The position numbers and the translations under genes are program-made. Positions 22,249 to 35,369 of a DNA stretch of 64,000 nucleotides are shown here, piece by piece (the first letter of the stretch is position 1; the number at the start of each line of letters is the position of its first letter). The notes under the pieces are model-generated. The model searched no databases, was not told the DNA's origin, and was given only the letters and a program-made list of their open reading frames with translations. The stretch is taken from positions 16,809,739 to 16,873,738 of the forward strand of contig CP136062.1 of assembly GCA_032622095.1 (NCBI GenBank), in the 5' to 3' direction. The stretch comes from Siphonodentalium dalli (taxonomy: Eukaryota > Mollusca > Scaphopoda > Gadilida > Siphonodentaliidae).

Positions 22249-23350
22249 TACCCCCACTTTCGAAGAAAATGGGGGGTATACTGGATTGACTGCATCTGTC
22301 CGTCAAACTTTCGCGCCAGGCCTCAGCCTAGGGGTTCAGAACAGGGAGACTTGAAGTCTCCCTCCAGGAAATTTAGGGAGACTTCAGGAAATTTAGGGAG
22401 ACTTCAGGGAGAAGTGGGGAGACTACCAAAAATTTACAATTTTCAAATATCGCTTTATTTTATAAAATCAATAAAAAATTTAAAAAGATAAAATAAGAAA
22501 TAAAACTAATTTTTTTTACTTTATCTGAAATTAGCCTAATTAATTGTTATTATACATTTAAAATTTTTGGAAATGTTTTGTGTAGCTATCATTTAAGCAA
22601 GACAATTGTCAAGTTACAGTAGTAGTTAATTTTTTAACTAAATGGAAGTAGTATTATTTCCTAGACTGCAGCTTTGAAGATACGTTTGTACAGTCTGAAT
22701 CATGATGCATGTAACTTTGTAAGTTTAATTTGGTCACGGCTGTAATGTGGGTGTCCGCTAAAATAAACAATAAGGACTAACTAACAAAGGAGTTGCAAAA
22801 GCTTTTAGTTTTATTGCTAAAGCTTTTATTTATTAATGGCCTCCCTTAATTAATGCCAACATCACTGGTATAATTCGATTAACCGATTAAAGCAATAAAC
22901 TTTACATTTATTTACGGAAGCGGTCTCTTCAAAAAGTGCGACGCGGTCTCTTCAAAAAGTCCGACTTTCTTTTTTAAGTTACGCCTCACTTTTCGACTTA
23001 TTTTGACTTAGAAAATTCTGTCCGACTTAATAACTTTAACAAATATGAACCGATTTCAATAATTTTTGGTATACATGCTTCTCACAACACCCTCTCTACA
23101 TGATGCGGCTGAGGGTTGGCTCGGACTGTTTTTCCTAACATTACACTTCATTTTCGAATTATTTTGACTTAGAAAATATTGGGATTTTATTTTTGTGGAT
23201 GCAATCATTCGAAAAAATATGAACCAATTTGAATATTTTTTTCTGTACAAGCTTCTTGCGACACCATATCGATATTATTAATCCAAATTTTTCTTTAAAG
23301 TTAAAACTCTTTTTTGTTGGGTTTACGGATAATGCGGTTGAATTTGCCAC
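22249..23350. mobile_element. Repeat element starting TATACCCCCACTTTCGAAG
   Basis: It begins with the short palindrome TATACCCCCACTTTCGAAGA to GGGGGGTATACTGG. Its later part (GTCCGACTTAATAACTTTAA, GGCTCGGACTGTTTTTCC, ATGATGCGGCTGAGGG) is found inverted at 43030-43580. No coding sequence was found. The right limit is uncertain. Confidence 0.5.
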
Positions 23351-23399
23351 GGTGGGGGTATGCTAGCACGCGAGTGCACACCTCTTGTTGTGGTATGTC

Positions 23400-23780
23400 C
23401 ATCAACATTGGGAGGCATAGAACCTGTCCGAAATATTGAGTCTGGATATAGTGTGTCTGACATTTTAAGAATGAGGTTCCGAGTGGGTGAATTTAGTGAC
23501 GCTATCCCACACTGCAGGCTAGCATCACCAAATTCACCCTCTAAGGATCTCATTCTGCTTAGATCTCATCTTCTGGGAAGTATCTATAGTCTCAAATTAA
23601 CATTGTTTTTAGATACTTTACCCTCCTGTTCAGTTTCTATATCAACTAGTTTGCAGAAGATAAATTGCATATTTGAAGTGACTTATGGGTGAACATCACC
23701 AAGTTTCCATAGGGTTAATTTGTTGATGCTATCATGCTAGCCTGTTGTGCTCGATAGAACCACTAAATTCACCCTCTGGG
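23400..23780. mobile_element. Family-5 repeat, degraded
   Basis: GTGTGTCTGACATTTTAAGA, GGTGAATTTAGTGACGCTAT, then the inverse AAATTCACCCTCTAAGGATC and CTCATTCTGCTTAGATCTCA. Parts match 10012, 26240 and 55086. Confidence 0.55.
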
Positions 23781-23804
23781 ATCGTCATTCTGCAAATTTC
23801 AGTC

Positions 23805-24795
23805 ACACTATGATGTTGGTGGGTCCGCTATAATGTCTTGATGTTGGTGGGTTCACTATAATGTCTTGATGTTGGTGAGTTCATTATAATGTCTTGATGT
23901 TTGTGGGTTCACTATAATGTCTTGATGTTGGTGGGTTCATTATAATGTCTTGATGTTGGTGGGTTCACTATAATGTCTTGATGTTGGTGGGTCCGCTATA
24001 ATGTCTTGATGTTGGTGGGTTCACTATAATGTCTTGATGTTGGTGGGTTCACTATAATGTCTTGATGTTGGTGGGTTCACTATAATGTCTTGATGTTGGT
24101 GGGTCCGCTATAATGTCTTGATGTTGGTCGGTTCACTATAATGTCTTGATGTTGGTGGGTTCACTATAATGTCTTGATGTTGGTTGGTCTGCTATAATGT
24201 CTTGATGTTGGTGAGTTCATTATAATGTCTTGATGTTGGTGGGTTCACTATAATGTCTTGATGTTGGTGAGTTCATTATAATGTCTTGATGTTTGTGGGT
24301 TCACTATAATGTCTTGATGTTGGTGGGTTCATTATAATGTCTTGATGTTGGTGGGTTCACTATAATGTCTTGATGTTGGTGGGTCCGCTATAATGTCTTG
24401 ATGTTGGTGGGTTCACTATAATGTCTTGATGTTGGTGGGTTCACTATAATGTCTTGATGTTGGTGTGTTCACTATAATGTCTTGATGTTGGTGGGTTCAC
24501 TATAATGTCTTGATGTTGGTCGGTTCACTATAATGTCTTGATGTTGGTGGGTTCACTATAATGTCTTGATGTTGGTTGGTCTGCTATAATGTCTTGATGT
24601 TGGTGGGTCCGCTATAATGTCTTTATGTTGGTGGGTTCACTATAATGTCTTTATGTTGGTGGGTTCACTATAATGTCTTGATGTTGGTCGGTTCACTATA
24701 ATGTCTTGATGTTGGTGGGTTCACTATAATGTCTTGATGTTGGTGGGTCTGCTATAATCCCTTGATGTTGGTGGGTCCGCTATGATGTTGGTGGA
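23805..24795. repeat. 28-bp minisatellite, about 35 copies
   Basis: Unit TGATGTTGGTGGGTTCACTA plus TAATGTCT, with GTCCGC/GTTCAC variants in blocks suggesting duplication of multi-unit segments. It ends about 25 nt before the A4 acceptor but contains no exon sequence. Confidence 0.93.
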
Positions 24796-24821
24796 TTATT
24801 AAAATTTTGTTCTACATGCAG

Positions 24822-25011
24822 TGCCCACCACCTCACAAGAAAAATGCCTGCATCCAGATGCAGAGTATTACCATCCACTGAGAAAATGCTACTGGGTGGC
24901 TGATTATGCCACACAGATTCTCGACGAGGCAGATCAACGTTGCAATGTTTTCCAAGGTCGACTCGCTGACGACAACAACTACGATCTGCATTATTTCATC
25001 TATTCTCAACT
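24822..25011 (+). CDS. Exon A4: N-terminal half of CTLD 5 (type II)
   Basis: The acceptor TCTACATGCAG precedes 24822 and the donor GTAAGT starts at 25012; 190 nt, phase 1 in, phase 2 out. It reads KCLHPDAEYYHPLRKCYWVA (N-terminal Cys pair), then DQRCNVFQGRLADDNN (C1). It is very like A7 (CLHPDAYYYHPLRRCYW), the equivalent position in unit 3. The split Leu codon leads into FDGACKDAWIG. Confidence 0.95.
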
Positions 25012-25334
25012 GTAAGTGAGCTAAAAACAGGCCATTTGAACTTGAGATACATGTATAATTATTATGGCAGAACCCATTTTCCATTTTTTTTTTTAATCAG
25101 TCTGCGTCATCGAAAAGTACTTTCTAAATGACCTTCAATATAAAGTAAACACCAAGCCCCAGATGAGCGTAATAATGTCATTCTGATTAAAGTGATGTGA
25201 AACACTCCGTTAGGGTGATCAAATTGAAATTGAGAATAATCTTGCTCAAAGTAGTTATTTATTTAGGAATATCAATTCAAAATGACAACAGTTACACCAT
25301 CATTATTATTACATGTCACATCATTATTATTACA

Positions 25335-25461
25335 TGTTACATCGTAGATTTGATGGCGTGATTCCGATTACATGTTACATCGTAGATTTGATAGCGTGAT
25401 TCCGATTACATGTTTCATCGTAGATTCGATGGTGTGATTATGATTACATGTTTCATCGTAG
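25335..25461 (+). repeat. 38-bp tandem repeat carrying the B5 acceptor (x4)
   Basis: Acceptor-like TACATGTTACATCGTAG with ATTTGATGG/ATTCGATGG following occurs with AG at 25347, 25385, 25423 and 25461 (the real one). Each copy keeps about 9-10 bases of the exon start. Confidence 0.9.
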
Positions 25462-25739
25462 ATTCGATGGTGCATGCAAAGATGCTTGGATAGGATCGAG
25501 ACACAACCCAATGGATGGATTCCAAGATTCTAAGACGACATGGTCAACATCAGACGGCGATCCTCTAAGCTTTGGAGTGTGGAGCCAGTGGTCACCTCGT
25601 GCTACTGACTACGTGACAGACTCAATAGCTGAGTGTGCTACGTTATCATCATTCTCAGGAGATCATTTCTGTCGATGGAAGAATCGAGCATGTTATGATA
25701 CTCTTACTACCGTTAGCTCAGTTCTTTGTGAAGCACAAG
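25462..25739 (+). CDS. Exon B5: C-terminal half of CTLD 5 (type II)
   Basis: The acceptor TTTCATCGTAG precedes 25462 and the donor GTTAGT starts at 25740; 278 nt, phase 2 in, phase 1 out. It reads FDGACKDAWIGSRHNPMDGF, VWSQWSPRATD, AECATL (C2), RACYD (C3), SVLCEAQ (C4). Two extra Cys (GACK and HFCRW) may form an additional bond, as probably in B8 but not in B2. Confidence 0.95.
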
Positions 25740-26235
25740 GTTAGTGGCTCAAAATTAATAATGACCCCCCACTCGTTGCGCCACGCCGAGCTTGTGATCC
25801 TGTTGAGGTAACGGATGTACATACCTGTGACATTACACATAATTTACAATATATAGTGTCATTGGTGGATATTACGCTAAACAAAACTGTTATTTATTTA
25901 TTTATTTACATTGCCTTTACTACGGTTGAGAATTAGGTTAAGTTTGCGTTTTTTCTAGTTAGGTTCTTAGTATATAATTTTATCCATTCGCTATTTACTA
26001 TTATTTTAGGATGTGTGCCATGTTTGTATTGTAAACGCATTGAAACTAATTTATTGTATAATGCGCTCTAAATGTATCTATAATAATAATAATTGAAATT
26101 TTTGACCAATACTACTTTTTGAGAGAAAACAATTATGTGACATCCTGATTGCAAAAAAGTGGTGGAATCCACCATGAATTACCAATGTGATGAAAAGACA
26201 ATTTGCTACGTCACAACCAAGCCTGAGTTGAGCGT
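25740..26235. other. Intron stretch with no recognised element
   Basis: AT-rich, with TTTATTTATTTATTTACATT near 25890; no exon, hairpin or array seen. Confidence 0.6.
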
Positions 26236-27070
26236 GCCTGTCATTTGCAGAATTTGCAGGCTCGCATCACTAAAATCAGCCTCTGGGAACCTCATTCTGC
26301 TTAGTCCTTGCCATCTCTGGAAAGTTTCTTTATTATCAAATTTATATAGAAAATTCTTCACATAGATTCTATTTCTTTGTTAGTGTAGTTTCTTATTGGT
26401 CTGTCAGTTCGCTTTTTTCATTTCCGAATGATAACTTCAGTAAGTCTGAACTGAATGGAAGGAAATTTGGTAATGTGGGTTTACTACCTCAATATACAGG
26501 TCAAGTTCAAATTCAGGTCCCGCCCTCCAATTTCACCAGAGTTACGGCACTTTTTGTTGAAATTTGAACTCATTATCGCTTCCAGATAATAACTTTAGTT
26601 AGTCTGTACTGAATGGAATGAAATTTGGTATGTGAGCTTACTAGCCGCCCAATATACAGGTCAAGTTCAAATTTGGAATCTGCATGCCAATTTTTGCCAG
26701 AGTTATGGTCCTTGTCAACTTAGAATTTGCCAATTATTTTGGTTTCTGAATGATAACTTTAATAGTTTTAGTTGTCTGCTTTCAAATTTAGTATGTGGAT
26801 TAGCCACATGAAAATAGAGGTCAAGTTCAAATCTGGATTTGGTCCTCCCATAATTTAGTATTCAGGCCTTATGCCATTTGAAAATCTCAAGCAAATCGAC
26901 TGTACCACTTCAATTAGAACACACCGTCTGAACTGCAGGCAATTGTAAATATTTACTTCTCGAATTGGGATGAATTTATCTGCTATAAACTAACAAAAAT
27001 GATTTCGCCACCAAAAGTCATTGCATTTAATTAATATATATATAAGAATCACTGTGTTTTTTGTCAAATT
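26236..27070. repeat. Degenerate ~170-bp tandem repeat element
   Basis: After a family-5 fragment (26240-26310), three diverged units share CAGATAATAACTTTAGTTAG, TGGAATGAAATTTGGTATGT and ACAGGTCAAGTTCAAAT. The same family occurs at 36240-36505, and traces at 27540-27640. Confidence 0.65.
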
Positions 27071-27077
27071 GGATTAA

Positions 27078-27460
27078 CCCTTTACCCAACAAACCGGCCA
27101 AAACCGGCCAAATAAAGCTTCAACAGCCTAAATTATCTTGGGTCTGTCTCAATAAAACCATACAAATATGGATATCATTGGAACCGGCTCATTGACCACA
27201 TTGTGATGGTTACAGTTATGCCCTGTGCCAATGCATTCTCTTATATATGCGAGTCGACCATAGGTCGCCTCGCATATATAAGAGAATGCATTGGCCTAAA
27301 AAAAATCTTTTTTTTACCATTTTTTCTTACATTCTTTAACAATTTTATAATTTTTAATGTGTTAAGCCAATGCATTCTCTTATATATGCGAGGCGACCTA
27401 TGGTCGACTCGCATATATAAGAGAATGCATTGGCACAGGGCCGTTCTGTTGGGTAAAGGG
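27078..27460 (-). mobile_element. PB-A MITE, complete, inverted
   Basis: TTAA 27074-27077 and 27461-27464; starts CCCTTTACCCAACAAACCGG and ends GGGCCGTTCTGTTGGGTAAA plus GGG. Confidence 0.8.
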
Positions 27461-27780
27461 TTAATATTTGTAACAAATAACTACTGTGAGCATGATTATT
27501 CCCATTTCTATTTGTTCACCCTACTGTAGTGTTTCACATTAATTTAATGGTTTTAACTGGAGTTATGGTCCTTTTTGATGATTATTTTGGCTTCTGTGTG
27601 ATAGCTTTAATTATAGTTATCTGTTTGTCATATGGATTACTCGTTATGACTTCTTGAAATTACCACTGGGGTATTTTGTCACACCCTTGTGATTATTTGC
27701 AACATGCATAATTAACACTATACGTTGATGGTTTTATAGCTACAGCGGAATCTGGTATTCTAATTGTTCACCCTACTGCA

Positions 27781-29012
27781 CAGGGTTGTCAATAGGTACT
27801 GGTACCGGTACCGGAACCGGCGGTAATCAGGAATTAAATCGGTACCGGTTCTGACGTCGAGTACCGACGGTTCTCGGTACTGACTGTTGATTTCTATTTA
27901 TATACCTCTTAACGAATGTAAAGGGTTGATTAAGCAGCTCAACATACGACCCAAACCAACTGCAATGGGTTAACGTGATATCGTCAGCACATTCAAACAT
28001 CAAAGGCACAGTGTGCCGCACTATGACAACTTGTCACGAAATTGACAGAATGCAACATTGTGTGGGAGCTTGTGATGATTGTATTTCTTTGATGAGGCCG
28101 GAATGCCGCTGGATGCAAGTCTGCATTGTTCTGCACGTGCCGTTTAGAGGCATCATTTGAGAGGAGTCTGTTACTCTGTTATGTTGTGTCACCTTTTACG
28201 AATTACGATGGTGTCCATGAAATCTAGTCGCATCTGGGATTATTTTATCCCACACGAAAATGACTCGCAGAAAGCCAGATGCGCCGAATGCAATACTGTA
28301 AAAGCCAGATCGAAGGGAAGTACAACGGGGATGAAAAAATATTTGTGGACAAAACACAAAATATCAGTAGATTCGGAAGTTCAGACAAGTGGTCAAGGTT
28401 CGACTCCAAAATTTAAGCAGATGCCATTGACCCCATTTATCCAAACTAAAAGGGAAAGTTTACTGGAACTTTTAGGAAAACTGGCTGCTGTAGACATAAT
28501 TTGGGTGACATCATTTATGAAATTACAAATTTACAAGTTACAACATGCGAGTAATAGGGCGGCATTATGAATTTATGGCCGATTAGTGAGTTCTCTAATT
28601 AATTACCACACAAATAATATGGTGTACCGTGAGTCCGTGTGACCGTCACTATCATGTATCCATAAAAATGTGATACAAGCCTACAATGTTAGCCGACCCA
28701 GTAGTCAAACATACATGTCTACATTCGTTCCACTCTGTATTCCGTCTTTTTAAAATAATCCTCCGATTGCGACTTGCCAAAAACCACCGCAGACAACAAC
28801 TAAATTGTAAATGTCGTTGCGATTTTTAATTTCGTTGTTTGACTAAACCTCGAACTTAGCGAATAATTGATGACGGAACCCACGAAACCAAAGTTATTTG
28901 CAGTATAAAAGACCACTCAATGAGTACCGATACCTACGCGGTTTGCGGTACTGAACATCAGTACGGAACCGGTACCGAAAGTTGTGGTACCGTCGGTACT
29001 TTGACAACCCTG
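27781..29012 (+). mobile_element. hAT-like element with exact 8-bp TSD CTACTGCA
   Basis: CTACTGCA lies at 27773-27780 and 29013-29020. Ends are CAGGGTTGTCAA and TTTGACAACCCTG. GGTACCGGTACC-rich sub-termini are present. It inserted into one unit of the 71-bp array. It carries a BED-finger remnant (see 28208-28570). Confidence 0.88.
28208..28570 (+). pseudogene. hAT transposase N-terminal (BED finger) remnant
   Basis: It reads SRIWDYFIPHENDSQKARCA, ECNTVKARSKGSTTGMKKYL, WTKHK. W-x2-F, C-x2-C and the final H fit a BED zinc finger, but the expected HL is YL, so one zinc ligand seems lost. The frame ends after about 120 residues with no catalytic domain; the element is a deletion derivative. A start at the 28208 ATG is plausible but not proven. 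Confidence 0.6.
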
Positions 29013-32000
29013 CTACTGCAGTGTTTCACATTAATTTAATGGTTTTATAGCTATGGCGGAGTCTGGTATTCTAATTGTTCACCCTACTGTAGTGTTTCAC
29101 ATTAATTTAATGGTTTTATAGCTATGGCGGAGTCTGGTATTCTAATTGTTCACCCTACTGTAGTGTTTCACATTAATTTAATGGTTTTATAGCTATGGCG
29201 GAGTCTGGTATTCTAATTGTTCACCCTACTGCAGTGTTTCACATTAATTTAATGGTTTTATAGCTATGGCGGAGTCTGGTATTCTAATTGTTCACCCTAC
29301 TGTAGTGTTTCACATTAATTTAATGGTTTTATAGCTATGGCGGAGTCTGGTATTCTAATTGTTCACCCTACTGCAGTGTTTCACATTAATTTAATGGTTT
29401 TATAGCTATGGCGGAGTCTGGTATTCTAATTGTTCACCCTACTGTAGTGTTTCACATTAATTTAATGGTTTTATAGCTATGGCGGAGTCTGGTATTCTAA
29501 TTGTTCACCCTACTGTAGTGTTTCACATTAATTTAATGGTTTTATAGCTATGGCGGAGTCTGGTATTCTAATTGTTCACCCTACTGCAGTGTTTCACATT
29601 AATTTAATGGTTTTATAGCTATGGCGGAGTCTGGTATTCTAATTGTTCACCCTACTGCAGTGTTTCACATTAATTTAATGGTTCTATAGCTATGGCGGAG
29701 TCTGGTATTCTAATTGTTCACCCTACTGCAGTGTTTCACATTAATTTAATGGTTTTATAGCTATGGCGGAGTCTGGTATTCTAATTGTTCACCCTACTGT
29801 AGTGTTTCACATTAATTTAATGGTTTTATAGCTATGGCGGAGTCTGGTATTCTAATTGTTCACCCTACTGCAGTGTTTCACATTAATTTAATGGTTTTAT
29901 AGCTATGGCGGAGTCTGGTATTCTAATTGTTCACCCTACTGTAGTGTTTCACATTAATTTAATGGTTTTATAGCTATGGCGGAGTCTGGTATTCTAATTG
30001 TTCACCCTACTGTAGTGTTTCACATTAATTTAATGGTTTTATAGCTATGGCGGAGTCTGGTATTCTAATTGTTCACCCTACTGTAGTGTTTCACATTAAT
30101 TTAATGGTTTTATAGCTATGGCGGAGTCTGGTATTCTAATTGTTCACCCTACTGTAGTGTTTCACATTAATTTAATGGTTTTATAGCTATGGCGGAGTCT
30201 GGTATTCTAATTGTTCACCCTACTGCAGTGTTTCACATTAATTTAATGGTTTTATAGCTATGGCGGAGTCTGGTATTCTAATTGTTCACCCTACTGTAGT
30301 GTTTCACATTAATTTAATGGTTTTATAGCTATGGCGGAGTCTGGTATTCTAATTGTTCACCCTACTGCAGTGTTTCACATTAATTTAATGGTTTTATAGC
30401 TATGGCGGAGTCTGGTATTCTAATTGTTCACCCTACTGCAGTGTTTCACATTAATTTAATGGTTTTATAGCTATGGCGGAGTCTGGTATTCTAATTGTTC
30501 ACCCTACTGCAGTGTTTCACATTAATTTAATGGTTTTATAGCTATGGCGGAGTCTGGTATTCTAATTGTTCACCCTACTGTAGTGTTTCACATTAATTTA
30601 ATGGTTTTATAGCTATGGCGGAGTCTGGTATTCTAATTGTTCACCCTACTGCAGTGTTTCACATTAATTTAATGGTTTTATAGCTATGGCGGAGTCTGGT
30701 ATTCTAATTGTTCACCCTACTGTAGTGTTTCACATTAATTTAATGGTTTTATAGCTATGGCGGAGTCTGGTATTCTAATTGTTCACCCTACTGTAGTGTT
30801 TCACATTAATTTAATGGTTTTATAGCTATGGCGGAGTCTGGTATTCTAATTGTTCACCCTACTGTAGTGTTTCACATTAATTTAATGGTTTTATAGCTAT
30901 GGCGGAGTCTGGTATTCTATTTGTTCACCCTACTGCAGTGTTTCACATTAATTTAATGGTTTTATAGCTATGGCGGAGTCTGGTATTGTATTTGTTCACC
31001 CTACTGCAGTGTTTCACAATAATTTAATGGTTTTATAGCTATGGCGGAGTCTGGTATTCTATTTGTTCACCCTACTGCAGTGTTTCACATTAATTTAATG
31101 GTTTTATAGCTATGGCGGAGTCTGGTATTCTATTTGTTCACCCGACTGTAGTGTTTCACATTAATTTAATGGTTTTATAGCTATGGCGGAGTCTGGTATT
31201 CTAATTGTTCACCCTACTGTAGTGTTTCACATTAATTTAATGGTTTTATAGCTATGGCGGAGTCTGGTATTCTAATTCTTCACCCTACTGTAGTGTTTCA
31301 CATTAATTTAATGGTTTTATAGCTATGGCGGAGTCTGGTATTCTAATTGTTCACCCTACTGCAGTGTTTCACATTAATTTAATGGTTTTATAGCTATGGC
31401 GGAGTCTGGTATTCTATTTGTTCACCCTACTGCAGTGTTTCACATTAATTTAATGGTTTTATAGCTATGGCGGAGTCTGGTATTCTAATTGTTCACCCTA
31501 CTGCAGTGTTTCACATTAATTTAATGGTTTTATAGCTATGGCGGAGTCTGGTATTCTATTTGTTCACCCTACTGCAGTGTTTCACATTAATTTAATGGTT
31601 TTATAGCTATGGCGGAGTCTGGTATTCTAATTGTTCACCCTACTGTAGTGTTTCACATTAATTTAATGGTTTTATAGCTATGGCGGAGTCTGGTATTCTA
31701 ATTGTTCACCCTACTGTAGTGTTTCACATTAATTTAATGGTTTTATAGCTATGGCGGAGTCTGGTATTCTAATTGTTCACCCTACTGTAGTGTTTCACAT
31801 TAATTTAATGGTTTTATAGCTATGGCGGAGTCTAGTATTCTAATTGTTCACCCTACTGTAGTGTTTCACATTAATTTAATGGTTTTATAGCTATGGCGGA
31901 GTCTGGTATTCTAATTGTTCACCCTACTGTAGTGTTTCACATTAATTTAATGGTTTTATAGCTATGGCGGAGTCTGGTATTCTAATTGTTCACCCTACTG

Positions 32001-35000
32001 CAGTGTTTCACATTAATTTAATGGTTTTATAGCTATGGCGGAGTCTGGTATTCTAATTGTTCACCCTACTGCAGTGTTTCACATTAATTTAATGGTTTTA
32101 TAGCTATGGCGGAGTCTGGTATTCTAATTGTTCACCCTACTGCAGTGTTTCACATTAATTTAATGGTTTTATAGCTATGGCGGAGTCTGGTATTCTAATT
32201 GTTCACCCTACTGTAGTGTTTCACATTAATTTAATGGTTTTATAGCTATGGCGGAGTCTGGTATTCTAATTGTTCACCCTACTGTAGTGTTTCACATTAA
32301 TTTAATGGTTTTATAGCTATGGCGGAGTCTGGTATTCTAATTGTTCACCCTACTGTAGTGTTTCACATTAATTTAATGGTTTTATAGCTATGGCGGAGTC
32401 TGGTATTCTAATTGTTCACCCTACTGTAGTGTTTCACATTAATTTAATGGTTTTATAGCTATGGCGGAGTCTGGTATTCTAATTGTTCACCCTACTGTAG
32501 TGTTTCACATTAATTTAATGGTTTTATAGCTATGGCGGAGTCTGGTATTCTAATTGTTCACCCTACTGTAGTGTTTCACATTAATTTAATGGTTTTATAG
32601 CTATGGCGGAGTCTGGTATTCTAATTGTTCACCCTACTGTAGTGTTTCACATTAATTTAATGGTTTTATAGCTATGGCGGAGTCTGGTATTCTAATTGTT
32701 CACCCTACTGTAGTGTTTCACATTAATTTAATGGTTTTATAGCTATGGCGGAGTCTGGTATTCTAATTGTTCACCCTACTGTAGTGTTTCACATTAATTT
32801 AATGGTTTTATAGCTATGGCGGAGTCTGGTATTCTAATTGTTCACCCTACTGTAGTGTTTCACATTAATTTAATGGTTTTATAGCTATGGCGGAGTCTGG
32901 TATTCTAATTGTTCACCCTACTGTAGTGTTTCACATTAATTTAATGGTTTTATAGCTATGGCGGAGTCTGGTATTATAATTGTTCACCCTACTGTAGTGT
33001 TTCACATTAATTTAATGGTTTTATAGCTATGGCGGAGTCTGGTATTCTAATTGTTCACCCTACTGTAGTGTTTCACATTAATTTAATGGTTTTATAGCTA
33101 TGGCGGAGTCTGGTATTCTAATTGTTCACCCTACTGTAGTGTTTCACATTAATTTAATGGTTTTATAGCTATGGCGGAGTCTGGTATTCTAATTGTTCAC
33201 CCTACTGCAGTGTTTCACATTAATTTAATGGTTTTATAGCTATGGCGGAGTCTGGTATTCTAATTGTTCACCCTACTGTAGTGTTTCACATTAATTTAAT
33301 GGTTTTATAGCTATGGCGGAGTCTGGTATTCTAATTGTTCACCCTACTGTAGTGTTTCACATTAATTTAATGGTTTTATAGCTATGGCGGAGTCTGGTAT
33401 TCTAATTGTTCACCCTACTGTAGTGTTTCACATTAATTTAATGGTTTTATAGCTATGGCGGAGTCTGGTATTCTAATTGTTCACCCTACTGTAGTGTTTC
33501 ACATTAATTTAATGGTTTTATAGCTATGGCGGAGTCTGGTATTCTATTTGTTCACCCTACTGTAGTGTTTCACATTAATTTAATGGTTTTATAGCTATGG
33601 CGGAGTCTGGTATTCTAATTGTTCACCCTACTGTAGTGTTTCACATTAATTTAATGGTTTTATAGCTATGGCGGAGTCTGGTATTCTAATTGTTCACCCT
33701 ACTGTAGTGTTTCACATTAATTTAATGGTTTTATAGCTATGGCGGAGTCTGGTATTCTAATTGTTCACCCTACTGTAGTGTTTCACATTAATTTAATGGT
33801 TTTATAGCTATGGCGGAGTCTGGTATTCTAATTCTTCACCCTACTGTAGTGTTTCACATTAATTTAATGGTTTTATAGCTATGGCGGAGTCTGGTATTCT
33901 AATTGTTCACCCTACTGCAGTGTTTCACATTAATTTAATGGTTTTATAGCTATGGCGGAGTCTGGTATTCTAATTGTTCACCCTACTGTAGTGTTTCACA
34001 TTAATTTAATGGTTTTATAGCTATGGCGGAGTCTGGTATTCTAATTGTTCACCCTACTGTAGTGTTTCACATTAATTTAATGGTTTTATAGCTATGGCGG
34101 AGTCTGGTATTCTAATTGTTCACCCTACTGTAGTGTTTCACATTAATTTAATGGTTTTATAGCTATGGCGGAGTCTGGTATTCTAATTGTTCACCCTACT
34201 GCAGTGTTTCACATTAATTTAATGGTTTTATAGCTATGGCGGAGTCTGGTATTCTATTTGTTCACCCTACTGCAGTGTTTCACATTAATTTAATGGTTTT
34301 ATAGCTATGGCGGAGTCTGGTATTCTAATTGTTCACCCTACTGTAGTGTTTCACATTAATTTAATGGTTTTATAGCTATGGCGGAGTCTGGTATTCTATT
34401 TGTTCACCCTACTGCAGTGTTTCACATTAATTTAATGGTTTTATAGCTATGGCGGAGTCTGGTATTCTAATTGTTCACCCTACTGTAGTGTTTCACATTA
34501 ATTTAATGGTTTTATAGCTATGGCGGAGTCTGGTATTCTAATTGTTCACCCTACTGTAGTGTTTCACATTAATTTAATGGTTTTATAGCTATGGCGGAGT
34601 CTGGTATTCTAATTGTTCACCCTACTGCAGTGTTTCACATTAATTTAATGGTTTTATAGCTATGGCGGAGTCTGGTATTCTAATTGTTCACCCTACTGTA
34701 GTGTTTCACATTAATTTAATGGTTTTATAGCTATGGCGGAGTCTGGTATTCTAATTGTTCACCCTACTGCAGTGTTTCACATTAATTTAATGGTTTTATA
34801 GCTATGGCGGAGTCTGGTATTCTAATTGTTCACCCTACTGTAGTGTTTCACATTAATTTAATGGTTTTATAGCTATGGCGGAGTCTGGTATTCTAATTGT
34901 TCACCCTACTGTAGTGTTTCACATTAATTTAATGGTTTTATAGCTATGGCGGAGTCTGGTATTCTAATTGTTCACCCTACTGTAGTGTTTCACATTAATT

Positions 35001-35369
35001 TAATGGTTTTATAGCTATGGCGGAGTCTGGTATTCTAATTGTTCACCCTACTGCAGTGTTTCACATTAATTTAATGGTTTTATAGCTATGGCGGAGTCTG
35101 GTATTCTAATTGTTCACCCTACTGTAGTGTTTCACATTAATTTAATGGTTTTATAGCTATGGCGGAGTCTGGTATTCTAATTGTTCACCCTACTGTAGTG
35201 TTTCACATTAATTTAATGGTTTTATAGCTATGGCGGAGTCTGGTATTCTAATTGTTCACCCTACTGTAGTGTTTCACATTAATTTAATGGTTTTATAGCT
35301 ATGGCGGAGTCTGGTATTCTAATTGTTCACCCTACTGTAGTGTTTCACATTAATTTAATGGTTTTATAG

